Assembly (NCBI GenBank): GCA_039621445.1
Contig: CP154954.1
Span: 37,371,703-37,435,702 of the forward strand
DNA length: 64,000 nucleotides
Direction: 5' to 3'
Source of the DNA: Euglena gracilis
Lineage: Eukaryota; Euglenida; Euglenophyceae; Euglenales
Shown here: one piece after another, positions 23,189-34,680 of the stretch
Layout of the letters: each line of letters starts with the position of its first letter
Numbering within the stretch: the stretch's first letter is position 1
Made by a program: the position numbers and the translations under genes
The notes under the pieces: generated by a model
What the model saw: the letters and a program-made list of their open reading frames with translations, nothing else
Told to the model about the DNA's origin: nothing
Database searches by the model: none

Positions 23189-23777
23189 CTGGGGCGGCAA
23201 CGATGCGAACTGCGAGAAAGGCGCCAAGCTTTGTCAGGGCGGTGCCACATCTGCAAGAGGGGTAGCTGTTTGCCTGCTCTCTGGGGGTTACCTCTCCCCT
23301 CCCCCACCGCGGCCAGGCGACAGCTTTTAAACCCTTCGCCGTGACCATTGCACCAATTTTGCGTGTTTTGCGTGTTTTGGTTTCCTTGTTTTGGTCAAAT
23401 TGCGCCTTGTAAAAATCACTTTGTGCGCAGGTCATTTTTGCCCCTATTTTCACATTTTCTGGGTCGTGCACGACCCGTCCAGCGTTGGACAAGGTCGTAT
23501 GTTATCGAATCAGACAAAAGAGGCAGGAGAGAGCGGTGCCCTCAATAAAATGGTAACGGGTGATTGGATCCAAGCAATGTTGTTCGAAAAATGGGAAATG
23601 AACTCTTTTATTTTGTGTTTGAGAAATTACAAAAAACAATTGTCAGAGCAGGTCAGAGAAAATTTTTACAAATTTTTTTTACAAAAGAGAACACAAAAAA
23701 AGGGGGGGAAAGATGCCAAAAGAACAAAAAAAATCCATCAAGGAAGCAATGGACTGGCTGGTGCAGGCGAGGCAAAC

Positions 23778-23897
23778 CGGTTGCGGCAGGAACGGCGGCG
23801 GTGCCAGAGCCGGCCAGCGGCCCAGCAGCCCCAGGGGCGGGCCAAGCGGCGGCCCCTGCTTCGCCGGGATGGGCCGGGCCCTCGGGGTGGGGCACTC
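23778..23897 (-). CDS. Exon Y of the minus-strand gene (single copy)
   Basis: A CCCCCCCCCC-rich tract and CTCACAG acceptor open a 120-bp exon reading GVPHPEGPAHPGEAG and later GSGTAAVPAATG, closed by the donor CG|GTTTGCC. Phase is 1 at both ends. The same donor heptamer GTTTGCC closes exon X at 33632. It has no close copy in the window. Confidence 0.4.
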
Positions 23898-24399
23898 CTG
23901 TGAGGCGGGGGGGGGGCACGCCACACGTTGCACGGCAGCCCCAAGTCCCCCGGTGCAGTTGACCCTTCCAAACGTTGCGGATCACCTTTTATCCCCTTGG
24001 GCAGGCGAACTGTCCCAAACAGCAGGGGTCCGAAGAGGCACAATGCCTGAGGACATTGGCCGGAAATGCAAATGTTTCTTCTCGCTTCCTGCGATGACTA
24101 CGCCTGGCATTGGCTACTGAGTTTTACGACTACCATTTAATCTTATTGTGTTGCATACTAAATAAATTATATGTTTGTATATGTATACATATGGCAGGTG
24201 TACCTTTGGATACCCCCCTGGGGGGTATTAAAGTGGGTTGGCCACCACAAATACCCTGGGGCTGGTGAAGATGAAGGGTTGGGGTCAGGCCAGCCTGGGT
24301 TCGGCCGCATGAGCAACACGCATCCTCCCTGGGCCGGGCTGCGTGATTCCCAAAGGCGGTAGATCAACAGGGAAAGCAAGATAAAGACCTCGAACCATA

Positions 24400-24720
24400 C
24401 AATTTTTTACCGACCCCCAGGGGGGGGAGGGGGGTCACTCCACTTTTCAAAAAACCAATCAGTCACTTTTTTCGGGAAACCAGTCAGTCACTACCCCCCG
24501 GGGGGGGGGGGGGTCGGCCACTCTGGAATCCAAAGGAAATTTTACCAAAAACATGCAAAAAAGGCCAAAAAAATTTCCGGTGCCTTCGGCGCCAGGTCAC
24601 TTTAGTGGTTTTTTACTGACCCCCCCCCCGGGGGGGAGGGGGTCCGGGCCAAAAACCAGTCACTTTGAAAAAAACCAGTCACCCACCCCCGGGGGGGGGG
24701 GAGGTCGGCCATTGCTTAAG
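24400..24720. repeat. Dispersed repeat D, copy 2
   Basis: Same order of CAGTCAGTCACT and GTCGGCCACTC words and C/G runs as at 9325-9640, same orientation. 24120-24400 shows only a remnant of a C module (minus strand near 24330, a CCCAGGGAGG word) and 24720-25140 nothing supportable. Confidence 0.75.
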
Positions 24721-25140
24721 CTGACTTGACTGCCTCGAACAGTCGGCCCCACAAAGGGGCCCCCACTCGGCCCTCCCTTCCTTTGGGAGACAAAAGTGTG
24801 AGTGCCGGGATTTGCGGCAGCGGGCAGCTGGGCCGGCATTTTCGGCCGCACGCAGGCAGGAGGCTAGGGAGTGGGGCCGAACCCACCAGGCCGGCCAGTC
24901 CTTACCCTCGCCCTGCGTCTTCACTAACCCCAGGGTACCCGTGGCCAACCAAGTGTCCACTTCGATACCCCCCAGGGGGGAGGGAGTATCCAAAACTAAT
25001 CTGCGTTTTGAAAAATAAAGGGACCTGAATAACAAGGTGTTGGCGGTTTGGCATGCATATTAAATTTCAGGAAATTGCCACGCTTCGCTGACAAAAAAGT
25101 GGTTTAATTAAAGACTCAAGCCGCTCCTCTCCCCACACAC

Positions 25141-25405
25141 CGCTTCCGGCCAGCGCAGTCCACACTCCGCCCTCACCTGCCTGCGGCACGCCACCCTCCG
25201 CTTCACCCTGAGCAGCTTCACCCCCGTCCGTCCCGTCGCTGTCGTGGATGCTGCCCCCGCCGCCGCCACTGCCACTGCCGCTTCCGCGGCCGCCGCTGCC
25301 CCCCACCCCTGGCCGGTGTACCGGTGGCCGCCCTGCCAGGCCGCCCGCTGGCGGCACTCCAACCGCCCCCGGTACGCCCCCGGCCGCCGTCGCCCACAGA
25401 GAGGG
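25141..25405 (-). CDS. Module B exon
   Basis: Acceptor CTACCCTCCAG, CCCTCTCTGTGG start, B core (LAGRPPVHRPGVGGSG), a Gly/Ser tract with SIHDSDGTDGG, and the GSG donor GGAAGCG|GTGTGTG. Length 265 bp, phase 0-1. Two other frames are open, but only this one carries residues shared with the other copies. Confidence 0.55.
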
Positions 25406-25689
25406 CTGGAGGGTAGTGTTGAACCCCGACGGTGGCGGTCCTCAATGCCTCGCCACCTGGCCAGGCATGCTCTGGCCACGTCAACCCCCGACTGGTGGAA
25501 TGCAGTCATTGGGTGTTTGGGGGCACCGTGCCGCTGTGCTGGTGCAGTGGCAACGGTTGTGCTGTCAGCCCTTTCCCTCCCCTTCCTGCCCCTTGCCTCC
25601 CCGCCTCAGCCACTGACCGTCCAGACTGGTAAAGGAGGCCAGCGGCAATGCACAGGCCGACCAACTCACCACGCAACACCCTACCACGC

Positions 25690-25768
25690 CCCCTCTGCCG
25701 CCGGCAGATCCCCAGCCTCTCCCTGGGCGTTGGTGCATCCGTCGCTCTCGATGCCCCACCCAGCGCAC
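25690..25768 (-). CDS. Module C exon, donor uncertain
   Basis: Acceptor CCATTTGCAG, then GALGGASRATDAPTPRERLG in the C frame. Two candidate donors (GTAGGG and GTGTTG) lie just beyond. The second would leave in phase 0 and fit the B exon that follows. Confidence 0.45.
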
Positions 25769-25949
25769 CTGCAAATGGAGCGGAAGTGAAACCGGCTCAA
25801 GTAGACTTGGAATCGCCAACGGAAAGCGTGAAGCGGGTGACAAAGCGGGGCTGAGTTTGTGCGTCTGATTCCAAAGTCTAATGAATGAAATGTCAGAAGT
25901 GGGCCGGAGGGAACCAGCAGCCCAGGGCCGGTGTGGGCGGCGAACACAC

Positions 25950-26205
25950 CTTCGCCCTCCCACGGCTGCGGCACTCCGCCGCGGGGGTCGCCCCACTGCC
26001 CAGGTAGGCCTCCCTCCGCTCCGGCGCCGCCGTTGTCGGCGCTGCCGCTGCCGCCGCTGCCACCGCCCGGCGCCAAACCACCCCCGCCGCCGGGGCTGCC
26101 CCCGGGGCCGCCCACCGCTGGCCGAGGCACCGGTGGTCGCCCTGCTCCGCCAGCCACTGGTGCTGCGGCCGCTCTTGGAACCCCCGCCGCTGACGGCAGA
26201 GAGGG
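25950..26205 (-). CDS. Module B exon
   Basis: A C-run followed by CGCCACAG forms the acceptor. CCCTCTCTGCC start, B core (AGGAGRPPVPRPAVGG), Gly/Ser tract with GSADNGGAGAEGG, donor CGAAG|GTGTGTT. Length 256 bp, phase 0-1. The SADNGG motif is shared with the B copy at 12537. Confidence 0.55.
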
Positions 26206-26272
26206 CTGTGGCGGGGGGGGGGGGGGCTGACATCTTCCCAAGGCAAAACTCCTTCCCCACAGCTGGCGCCAC

Positions 26273-26328
26273 CGGCTTCTCCCTGGCCGCCGACACATCT
26301 GGCATCCTCCCGGCTGTGCCTGGCTCAC
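26273..26328 (-). CDS. Module C exon, diverged
   Basis: Acceptor CCCATCACAG, then GEPGTAGRMPDVSAAREKP, with AREK in place of the usual PREG. Donor CCG|GTGGCG. Length 56 bp, phase 1-0. The intron to the next B exon is only about 67 bp and is dominated by its poly(C) acceptor tract. Confidence 0.45.
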
Positions 26329-26939
26329 CTGTGATGGGGGGCAAGAACTTCTGGCAAAAGTACCACCGATTACGCAATCGCCCCCCCCCCCAACGGGAGC
26401 ATGGGCTAATTTTCCTGGGGGGATCACAGGGGAGAGGGTCCCACCCGCCCACCCGCCCACCATCCACTCCCCTCTGGGTCATCAACCCATGCCAAACCTG
26501 ACGTGGAAAACAAACGATTTGAGATGTTCACCTGTCATGTCAAATGCCTGATGTTTGTTGAGGAATTGCGCTAAAGGACAGATTTTTTGGGGACGTGCGA
26601 TTTTGGGCTGATCACAAAAATACCCTTCAGTGTACTATTGTCTCAATGACCTCGGGAGCCGACGATTCCTCAATGGGCTCCAGGACCCATTTTGGGGGTC
26701 TTTTTTAGGCCCAAAATAATGTTTCAGTGCTCTGTGTCGAAAAAAATGGAGGAAACCCCTCCACACAAGGGAACCCAGCCCGACCCTTCAGAGGTGTGGG
26801 GGGGGGGGTCACACTGGGTTCGAACCAGGTGTTTGTTAGAGAAATAACTTCCTGGAAGCATGGGTTCAGTTGTGGTCACGAGCAAAGCATGAAAGGAAAC
26901 CACCTCAACTAAGCAGTATTCGCTGCCACGCGGCACAAA

Positions 26940-27182
26940 AAGCATTAACCCCCCCAAATAACCTGGCGGGGTCCTTGCTCCTGGCGGGGACTGAATAACC
27001 TGGCGGGGGGAGGGGCAAAAAAGATGGTTCCAGTAACTTGGCACCCCCCCTTTTAGGCAAAATTCCTTTACGGCGCTGAAAAAAAGGCCCAAATAACCTG
27101 GCGGGGGGGGGGGGGGCAGGGCAAAAAGTGGCTTCCAAAAACCTGGCACCCCGCCAGGTTGTTTGGGGGGGGGGTTACGAAG
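26940..27182. repeat. Repeat with CCAAATAACCTGGCGGGG inverted ends, copy 1
   Basis: Contains CCCAAATAACCTGGCGGGG and its inverse CCCCGCCAGGTTGTTTGGG about 90 bp apart, with further copies of the word outside. A related copy in the same orientation lies at 28248-28415. Structure parallels the AAATAACGGGGC family at 9.8 and 50.2 kb but the word differs. 26330-26940 and 27180-28250 contain no supportable gene; 28030-28100 is a G-rich GTGGGGG tract. Confidence 0.65.
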
Positions 27183-28247
27183 TCCTCTGGACCACACAAA
27201 ATTAAGGGACACAAAAGTTTATCTCAAATCTTCAAATGGCAAACACGTCAAGCAATGGTTTTGAGACATGCCCTATAGCGCAACTCTCTAGGCAGCTGGG
27301 AAATATGAGTCCCCTACAACACAAGTTCCACAGAGAATATGGAGGGAAGTCAAACACCAGCCTTAAACTATGAGGTCCCCCAGTCCTTGAAAGTGAATGA
27401 AAGGGGGGTCAGACGCCCTACCGTTTAACAATAGGCCCAAAGCCAATTTGCCTGTGTTCTTTAAGGTGACCCGGACAATAGTAGAGCATGCGTGCTCCAG
27501 GTATAGGTCAGAGTTTGGGGATATTTCAGAGGGTCAGGGTTGGGATTGAGGCCTGTTATGCCTTATTTAGGCCCAATTTTAAGCCAGTTTTCGGCCTAAC
27601 CCTGGCTTAACCCTGACCCTGATTCTCTTCAGAACCGCAACCCTATCCCTCCCCTGAGAATAATAGAAAACACCAAAAAAAAATGCCGACAAAACCCCAA
27701 TCAACTTGCGCCGTGGTTCATTTAATGGGGGGCAATAGTTTAACACTGCCAGTTAAACCTTCTCCACCAACTCTGAGGAAAGCATGGAATACACTTGGCA
27801 CAGAAAATGAGCCCACTGGCACACTTTTCTGAGTGCCCCTGTATTATTTTAACAGATTTTTAACATCAAACAGAGTGTCCATTATGCGGTATCATGTCAT
27901 TTTTGATGTCATCTGTCCTTTTTCCTCTGAATCTTGTCAAAAAAAACCTGGCGAGGCGAAAAATAATAATATGGTTGAAAAAGCACCTTAAACAGCACAT
28001 ATGGCATAAAGTGGAGCCCTTGGGTATGTGCGGGAGGTGGGGGGGTGGGGGCGTGTGTGGAGTGTGGGGGGGCTGTGTGGGGGGGGGTGCTGTGGGGTAT
28101 CCACGTTTTGCCATAACTCTTCTTCATTCCGCAACTATCAGAAGCCTTGGACCGTGTTCACAGAGTCCATTTCCAGACCCCAAATTTCCCTCAAGAAAAC
28201 TTGATTCTCGAGGGAAATTGAGTAAACCCACCTCCTAAACAAGGCAG

Positions 28248-28415
28248 TGGCCGAATAACTTGGCGGGGGAGGGGCTAAAAAGATGGTGCCAAGCTACCCC
28301 TTTTAAGACAAAATACCTTTGCGACGCTGGAAAAAAAAAGCCCAAATAACCTGGGCAGGGCCAAAAATTGGTTCCAACAACCTGGCACCCCGCCAGGTTA
28401 TTTGGGGGAGGGGTT
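28248..28415. repeat. Repeat with CCAAATAACCTGGCGGGG inverted ends, copy 2
   Basis: The right part has CCCAAATAACCTGG and CCCCGCCAGGTTATTTGGG in inverted order. The AAAAGATGGTNCCA and ACGCTGAAAAAAA-like blocks are shared with copy 1. Confidence 0.65.
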
Positions 28416-28502
28416 TACACTAAAAACAAAATCCAAAATCAAAAACCTTGCAAAATGTCAAAATCACCACAAGCTGAGACGAAACGGCCCACACAGCCAC
28501 AC

Positions 28503-28844
28503 CTACCGCCCTGGGCCACGGGCCACCGCCCATCACCGCCTCAACCTCCCCCTCCAGCACCGCCACCTCCCCCTCCTCCCCGTCGTCCTCCTCCTCCTCG
28601 GCCTCGGCCTCCTCCCTCTCCGCCTCGCCGGGGCCGGGCCTTACCCGGCCCCCCTGCCGCACCCCCGCGCTGTGCGCCGGCAGGGGCGGCCCGTGGCGGC
28701 ACGCCGTGAGGTTGGCCAGGCTGGGCCGGCTCCGCACCACGATGACGTCGTCGTCCGGGGGCACCTCCTCCGGCAGTCGCCCGGACGGCGTGGGCGTCCA
28801 CTCCGCCGGCCCCGGCGCCCGCTCCCCCGCCGCCCTCCGGGGCC
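28503..28844 (-). CDS. Module A exon, full copy
   Basis: Acceptor ATATTCCAG, then the same residues as the copy at 22847 with very few changes (VEAVMGGGPWP in the tail), donor GGTAG|GTGTGG. 342 bp, phase 1-1. The upstream intron sequence is unrelated to that of the 22.8-kb copy right up to the AG, so similarity stops sharply at the exon edge. Confidence 0.6.
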
Positions 28845-29654
28845 CTGGAATATGAGCATTCGGCCGCCGGCAAAGCCATAGGAATACACACATTGCCTCC
28901 TTCACATCGGGTGTCATTGATTTAAGCGGAACGACATTTCTCAAGCGGCTCAAACGCCATTTGTACCGCTTGAGAAAAGTTGCGTCCACATGGGTCCTTC
29001 CATGTGTATCTCACTTGAAAAAAGGCAATGACTTTGTGCTAATGAAAGAGAAGGAGAATAAGCTGTTCTGACTTGCCAGGAATCCATGGCAGAATTTATT
29101 GATTGCCCGACCCCGCAGGATGTGGACAACAGTTGAACATACACGTGGATCAAACTCCTCTACAAGAAGCGACCATATGCAAAGCCAAAACCAAAAAAAG
29201 TTCTGACCATGGCGTGGGAACAATGAAGAGAAAAGGCGAAAATGGTACCAAATAGCAATCGCTCCAATTGTTCCCGCAACAGGCAGCCATATTCAGAGCA
29301 AACCGGTTGTTGAGGGAACTGCGAGACCTGCCGGTGGCCCATCGTCCTCAGGTCTGCCGGGAACGTTGCTGTTGCTGTTGCTGCCTATTGTCCCTGTGCA
29401 CAGGAGTGGTCGGTAGGATACCACATGAAAGAAAGAAAACAAATCCATCTGTTTGGATTTGGACAGGGATGAAACATTTGTTCTGACAAATTGGTGACGA
29501 AAGAAAGTGGCAAAGTTATTTAACTTAGGAGTTAAATTGAAGTTGAACTTTCCCAAAATATTCAGGTCCAAAGTTCAGCACACCCAAAAATCCAAGTTTG
29601 AGCAAAGTTGATGAATTGCATTGAATTCCTGCTCTGATTAGGTCAACCATCCAA

Positions 29655-29890
29655 TTTTTGCCAACCCCCTGGGGGGAAGGGGGATCACTTCCACCCTTCC
29701 AAAGCGCAGGCGGTCACTTTTCTCGGAAAAACAGTCATTCACTACTTCCGGGAGTGGGGGGGTCGGCCACTCTAGAATTGCCGGATCATCGCCGGATCAC
29801 TTTGGTGGTTTTTCCCGACCCCCGGGGGAGGGGGTTTGGGCCAAAAGCCAGTCAGTCAAACTGAGAAAAAAAATCAGTCACCCACCAGGG
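29655..29890. repeat. Dispersed repeat D, diverged copy 3
   Basis: CAGTCATTCACT and GTCGGCCACTC words with shorter C/G runs, same orientation as the other two copies. 28845-29650 has no supportable gene. Confidence 0.65.
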
Positions 29891-30279
29891 GTGGCAAATA
29901 ATGGATGCCTCTGGGTCTAACACCTGGGTGAGGTTGGTCGAAAATAAATGCAGATCAGACAGAGGACATAAATGTAGATCAGACAAATAGGGTAGGCAAA
30001 AAATCACCCATTTTTTCAGGACCATTCTTCAAAAAACCACGTATTTTTATAAGAAAAATTATTTTCTCTTCCTGTGGATAGGCAAATTATTCCATTTCCT
30101 CTGTGCTCTTTTGGGGAAACCATCCAAATTTCCTGGCGTTTTGCCTTCAATATTTGGTGTTCGACTTTTGGTTACCTCAATGATTTTATAACAAAGAAAG
30201 AAGGATGAAAACGGGCTGGGGAGGTGGCAGTTTACTTTTTTTGGAACCCTTGGTGCGAAAAACTACACTTTGACCCCCC

Positions 30280-30430
30280 TCTGAATAGAAGCCCCCCCCC
30301 CGAATAGTGTCCCCCCCCGAATAGAACCCCCCGGGATTCTGACCATTGGTCCGAATAGAAGCCCTCCCCCTTTACACACAGTGTACAAAAACGAAGGGGG
30401 AAAAACATACCCCAAATAGAGCCCCCCTCG
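30280..30430. repeat. GAATAGAAGCCCC word repeats
   Basis: The word CCGAATAGAA or CCGAATAGTG followed or preceded by C-runs occurs four times within 150 bp. It is one of the poly(C)-word loci. 29890-31040 is otherwise without a supportable gene and contains an inverted family E copy (30.6-31.0 kb). Confidence 0.7.
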
Positions 30431-31039
30431 CTTTTCGACATGGGGGTTTACTTTGGGTAAACATGTGAAAGGATGACAAGATTTTTGGGGTGGGTGAAAA
30501 AAATAAAGGGGTTGATGTTATGGCACAATTCAGAGAGTGTGGGCACACGTGTGCGGCACTGACACGCACGGATGCCTTCACCAGGGGATTTTTAAACGAA
30601 ACCCCCCCCCCTGGGTGGTCCAGCCCAGAGGCTGGAAAAGTTGGGCTGGCTGGAAAAGGGCTACTGGTTCACCCCCCTCCCCCCCCAGCCCCCAGAAGTC
30701 CCGGGCTGAAACTGGGCCCCACCCGGGGTCGAACCGGTGCCAAAAAAAATCGAAACTGCAAAAAAATGTTCAAAAAAAGCTGACAATTATGCAAAAAAAA
30801 CGAATTTTTGACCCCAAATTTGCCCTGGCGAGTCCCTTTCCAACCCATTTTCGTCCGTTTTTGACCCATTTTGGCCCATTTTTGCACCCACCCAAAGGGC
30901 GGCTGGAAATAAATAAAACTCATTGATGGAGGGGAGGGGGCTCCGGGGCTGGGAAAAAGGCCTCTGGCTGGAAAACCACTGCTGGCTAGCTGAACCTCCC
31001 CAGGTGTGGGGTCGAATTTTCTTAAGCTACGCCCTGCCA

Positions 31040-31222
31040 TGCACACATACAAAGGCTGGCAAACATTGCATGCACACAACATGGGCACATACAGCACACG
31101 TGCAAACATGCATACGTACACACAGGAATGTAAGCACTCACGCACACACAGCAGCTCCGCATAGCACAGCACACTACAGCAGCACAACACACAACAACCA
31201 ACGCACAGCACACAACACACAC
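31040..31222. repeat. Degenerate (CA)n tract at an exon donor
   Basis: CACACA, GCACAC and CAACAC units over about 180 bp, ending at the donor of the B exon at 31223. Confidence 0.75.
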
Positions 31223-31441
31223 CTCCAGCCAGTGCAGCGGATGCTCTGCCATCACCTCCACACGCAACGCCACCCTCCGCGTCACTCCAGAAGGCGCTGC
31301 CACCCCTGCCCGGGGCCAAGCCTCCATCACCACTGCTGCCCTCCCCCCCTGGCCGGGGCCCAGGCTGCCACCCCACCCCGCCTGCTGCCAGCGCTGTGGC
31401 CGCCCATGGCACGCCCCCCGCCGCTGCCCACAGGGAAAGGG
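31223..31441 (-). CDS. Module B exon, phase 1-1 variant
   Basis: Acceptor CCATCAG, CCCTTTCCCTG start with a small insertion relative to other copies, then LSLWAAAGGVPWAATALAAGG, a diverged core (GVGWQPGPRPGGEGSSG) and the donor GGAG|GTGTGTG. The insertion shifts the entry phase from 0 to 1, and the upstream C exon (31522-31584) leaves in phase 1 instead of 0, so the pair stays in frame. Confidence 0.5.
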
Positions 31442-31521
31442 CTGATGGGGGGGGCAGGCAGACATTCTCTATGGCGGCGTGGCACCCGGGAAGAGTTAGG
31501 GGCTGTTCAAAACTCCCTCAC

Positions 31522-31584
31522 CCCCGAAGGGCTCCAGCCCTTCCCTGGGCGGAGGCGCAGGCTGTGTCCCCCACGCTGGCAGAC
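31522..31584 (-). CDS. Module C exon, phase 1-1 variant
   Basis: Acceptor CTCTGTTGCAG, C core (GLPAWGTQPAPPPREGLEPF), consensus donor GGGG|GTGAGG. Length 63 bp. Its exit phase matches the altered entry of the following B exon, a compensating pair. Confidence 0.5.
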
Positions 31585-31942
31585 CTGCAACAGAGGGCAG
31601 ATATTTAGGCCCAACCGAAAATAACCCCGAATGAAAAAAAGGCTTTGCCCTCCCCTTTGCCGATGACAACTGCAGACTGGCCGGTAACTCTCCCGCATTC
31701 ACCGCTTGCGCAACGTCTCAGCCAGAACTGAGTTGCTGGAATGTGTTATCACTTTTGAACACGCAAAGGCGGAAATTGGAGAAAGTCGAGATCCAAATTA
31801 AAAATAGCAAAATGGTTGATGAGATTAAACCTTTGAAAATTGTACCACCAGATTTAGCAAATTGTGGAAATTACTGTGGCAAGTGTTGGGGACGCTTGCC
31901 TATGCAAAAAGCCAGTGCAGGGCAGACGTGCAGGACACACAC

Positions 31943-32192
31943 CTCGGGCCTCGCCCACCTCCACCACCGCACCCTCCTTGCCACTCGAGCGAGCACCTCC
32001 GCCTCCCTCCGCTCCGCCGCCACCGTTGCCGGCGCTCCCATCACTGCCGTCCCCCGGGGCCAAGCCACTGTCACTGGCGCTGCCGCTGCCCCGCACCGCT
32101 GGCCGGTACACCGGAGGCCGCTCGGCCCCGCTGGCCGCCGGCGCTGAAGCTGAAGCCCCCGGTGTGCCTCCCAATGCTAACCGCAGGGAGGG
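31943..32192 (-). CDS. Module B exon
   Basis: Acceptor CCTACCCCAG, CCCTCCCTGCGG start, core (ASGAERPPVYRPAVRGSG), a Ser/Gly/Asp tract with GSAGNGGGGAEGG, donor CCCGAG|GTGTGTG. 250 bp, phase 0-1. Confidence 0.5.
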
Positions 32193-32647
32193 CTGGGGTA
32201 GGCGGGTATGCCGGTAGCTGACACCTCGTCACATCACACATCGCCGGGCCAGGGCGTTGCTGAACAACCCCCGAGGGGGGTGGGTCTAGCTCAAAAGCCG
32301 CAAAATGTGGGCCGGCTGCAAGGACGCCCCAGGCTGGAACTGGGCCCGGGCTGGGGTCAAACGTCATCTGAAAAAACTGAAACTGCAAAAAACCAAAAGG
32401 CTGGAAATTCCACAAAAAATCAATTTTGTCCTTGATGTCCTTGATGTCTGCTGCATTGGCACATTTTGCCATCCTCCAAGGCAGAAATCTGTCGCTTTGG
32501 GTGCATGAAAACGAATCAACGGAGTCTGGGGTCCGGGTTTGGAAAAGGCAGCTGGCTGGAAGATGGTTGCTGGCCGGCAGCCCCCCCCCCTGGAAGTGGG
32601 TCCCTGGCTGGACCTTTCCCTTGCCAACAATGCACAATGCACCAAAC

Positions 32648-32715
32648 CAAGGCTGGCGGCAACCCCTCCCTGGGCATGGGTCCATGCTGCGTCCCCCACG
32701 CTGTGCCTGGCAGAC
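32648..32715 (-). CDS. Module C exon (phase 1-0)
   Basis: Acceptor CGCCACCGCAG, C core (GLPGTAWGTQHGPMPREGLP), donor CCTTG|GTTTGG. 68 bp, leaving in phase 0 as the B exon at 31943-32192 requires. The intervening 455 bp holds family E repeat sequence. Confidence 0.5.
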
Positions 32716-33631
32716 CTGCGGTGGCGGGAAGGCGGTGGCAATTGACATTCCTGCCTACCAGCCAACCTCCCTACGTCGGGAGTTTTTGGGCCGGGTGGAC
32801 TTCTGTTTAAGTCTTCCGGAGGGCCATCCACCGAGAATAGGTTTTTGAAGTTTCATTTAATGCAAACCAGAAAAACTGCACAATAATCCTGCAATTTTCA
32901 CGGAAAGATCAGAAATGATGGACAGGGAGGCTGAAGGTCTTTTGGTCGGTTTTTTGTCACCCCGACCCGAGAGGTCCCGTACCAACATCATTTCTGGCTG
33001 GCCCTTCCCAATCCTGGTGTGGGAACCCCAAGGGGGGGCTAGATCAACGTTCCCACCGAGTGATCAAAAGGAGCATGGAGGCCGACGGAAGCAGAAGAAT
33101 GTGGAATGAAACAGGAAACAAACAAAATGGCAATTCTGTCTTTATTTTTGACGACTTCCTCAAAAGTTCTTGATTTCACATTGAAATGGCTCAGCTGAAT
33201 TTTCAGCTGACTTCGAAGAGTGAAGCTGGCCTTCCCCAGCTTTCTACCCTCCTTCTTGCAAAGGGAACTGGAAATCCAAAGATCAAGCGGAGCTGACTCT
33301 TACAAGCGTGCATGGCTCCAGAAGGATATCTGGCTTGATGCCTTGATTATTTGTCTAGAAGGGGGTGTTGGATGCCGAGCCGAGACGTTATTTTGCAGGG
33401 TGGGATGCTGACCGGATCTTAAACCAAGCACCAAACCAGTCTGGTCAAGGTTTGCAGAGCAATACGTGTCAAAATGACCAAAAGAAATAGAAAATAATTT
33501 TACGATGCCCTGGAGGGTGGAAAGGAACGTTCCTGGATCCCTTCGGGTCATACTCACCCAAGGGCTGAAAAGGGGGGTATTTTTCTTGTTTCTAGCTTAG
33601 AAGAAAACTCCTTGGAATTGGCACGGCAAAC

Positions 33632-33712
33632 CAGATGTGCCAGGTCCAGGGCCTACGCCCAGAGCCGTGTCCTCCTTCGGCAACCAGCCGGGGGGCGGCA
33701 GGCGCTTGGCCC
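33632..33712 (-). CDS. Exon X of the minus-strand gene (single copy)
   Basis: A strong acceptor (ATCCCCTTCTCAG) opens 81 bp reading GAKRLPPPGWLPKEDTALG and ending PGPGTSG at the donor CTG|GTTTGCC. Phase 1-1. No copy elsewhere in the window. It lies between C+B at 35.9 kb and C at 32.7 kb, next to the reverse transcriptase relic. Confidence 0.4.
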
Positions 33713-34035
33713 CTGAGAAGGGGATGGCAATTGGACGGGTTGGAAGCCTGAAACTTGGAAGGTGGCCACTTCCAATTCTGCAGCCACTCCCTGGTCTGGT
33801 GGTGAGGGAAGGAGGCAACAACCAGTGGGAGCGAAACGTTATGCCTTGGTTTCACACCAACGTACAGCACTTTTGTAGCATCTGTCACCATCAAACTTCA
33901 GCATCCATCCATTCCTCCAGATCAACGATAGCAGAGATCCATTCATTTCAACCCTGTTGCACACCTAACTCCCCCCAAAATAACACCCCCCCCCCAAAAA
34001 TAACATCCTCCCCAAAATAACCCCCCAAATACCCC

Positions 34036-34680
34036 CCACTTTTCCAAAGCCGTCAGTTTCCCAGGTATAGGTTTACGTTGTCCACCACCTAGAACGTGTC
34101 CACAGAATTCTCCCTCTTTCACGAAAACTTTGCATTTTTGATGCCTGCCACGTGCTGCTGTGTTTTTCAATGCCTCCATCCCCCTCCTGATGTTTTTGTC
34201 GTGTTGTTCGAGGGCTTTTTTCCTTCGATTCCCTGTGAGATGGTTCCTACGATTATGTCATCCACGCAGGGGTTTGCAATACCCTGTTCCTCCTCCACAC
34301 CGCCTTTCATTCCCATGACTACCACTCTCCACTGTTTTTTTCCCTTCCGTGTGCTGCAGCAGGTGCAGGGTCTGGACCAGGTACAGGGTCTGGTTTTTAT
34401 TCAGTAGCACCTGGTGGAAGGCGTCTTTTAGGTCCAATACACTGTTCGTGGCCCGTTGGCCTTGTTGAACTAGGATGTCTTCTGTCCTAGGGAGGGGATG
34501 GGCGTCTGTTGTTGTTGCCTCATTCAGTGCTCTGAAGTCCACCATCCCTCTCCATTTTCGACCATTTTTAGCCACCACGAATGTGGGGCTGGACCAGCCA
34601 GTCGTCCCGTCTTCCACTTTCAGGTCCCTAACCCATTCGTCCACCAATGTCGATGAGTGCCTGTCGGCGTTCTCCTGCCA
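34036..34680 (-). pseudogene. Ty3/gypsy-like reverse transcriptase relic
   Basis: Minus-strand fragments in three frames carry, in order, the reverse transcriptase blocks: TTGWSSPTFVV and MVDFRALNEATT with HPLPR, then VLDLKDAFHQV (catalytic Asp), QWRVVVMGMK, CVDDIIVGT (the catalytic Asp pair), and the thumb stretch EFCGHVLGGGQRKP with GKLTALEKW. At least two frameshifts separate them. A short duplicated CTGTACCTG-type stretch lies near the first shift. Beyond the thumb the sequence turns into AAAATAACACCCC word repeats, so RNase H and integrase are missing. It is a dead 5'- and 3'-truncated copy inside an intron of the large minus-strand gene. Confidence 0.85.

Noticed and set aside
21621-23330. 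Plus-strand open frame of 569 codons
   Set aside because: It is antisense to B, C and A exons whose minus-strand residues, splice edges and phases are conserved between copies. The plus-strand residues (Pro/Arg/Cys/His-rich) are the expected shadow of GC-rich DNA.
26800-26840. tRNA-like T-loop (GGGTTCGAACCAG)
   Set aside because: No acceptor, D or anticodon stems can be folded around it; it is a simple palindrome.
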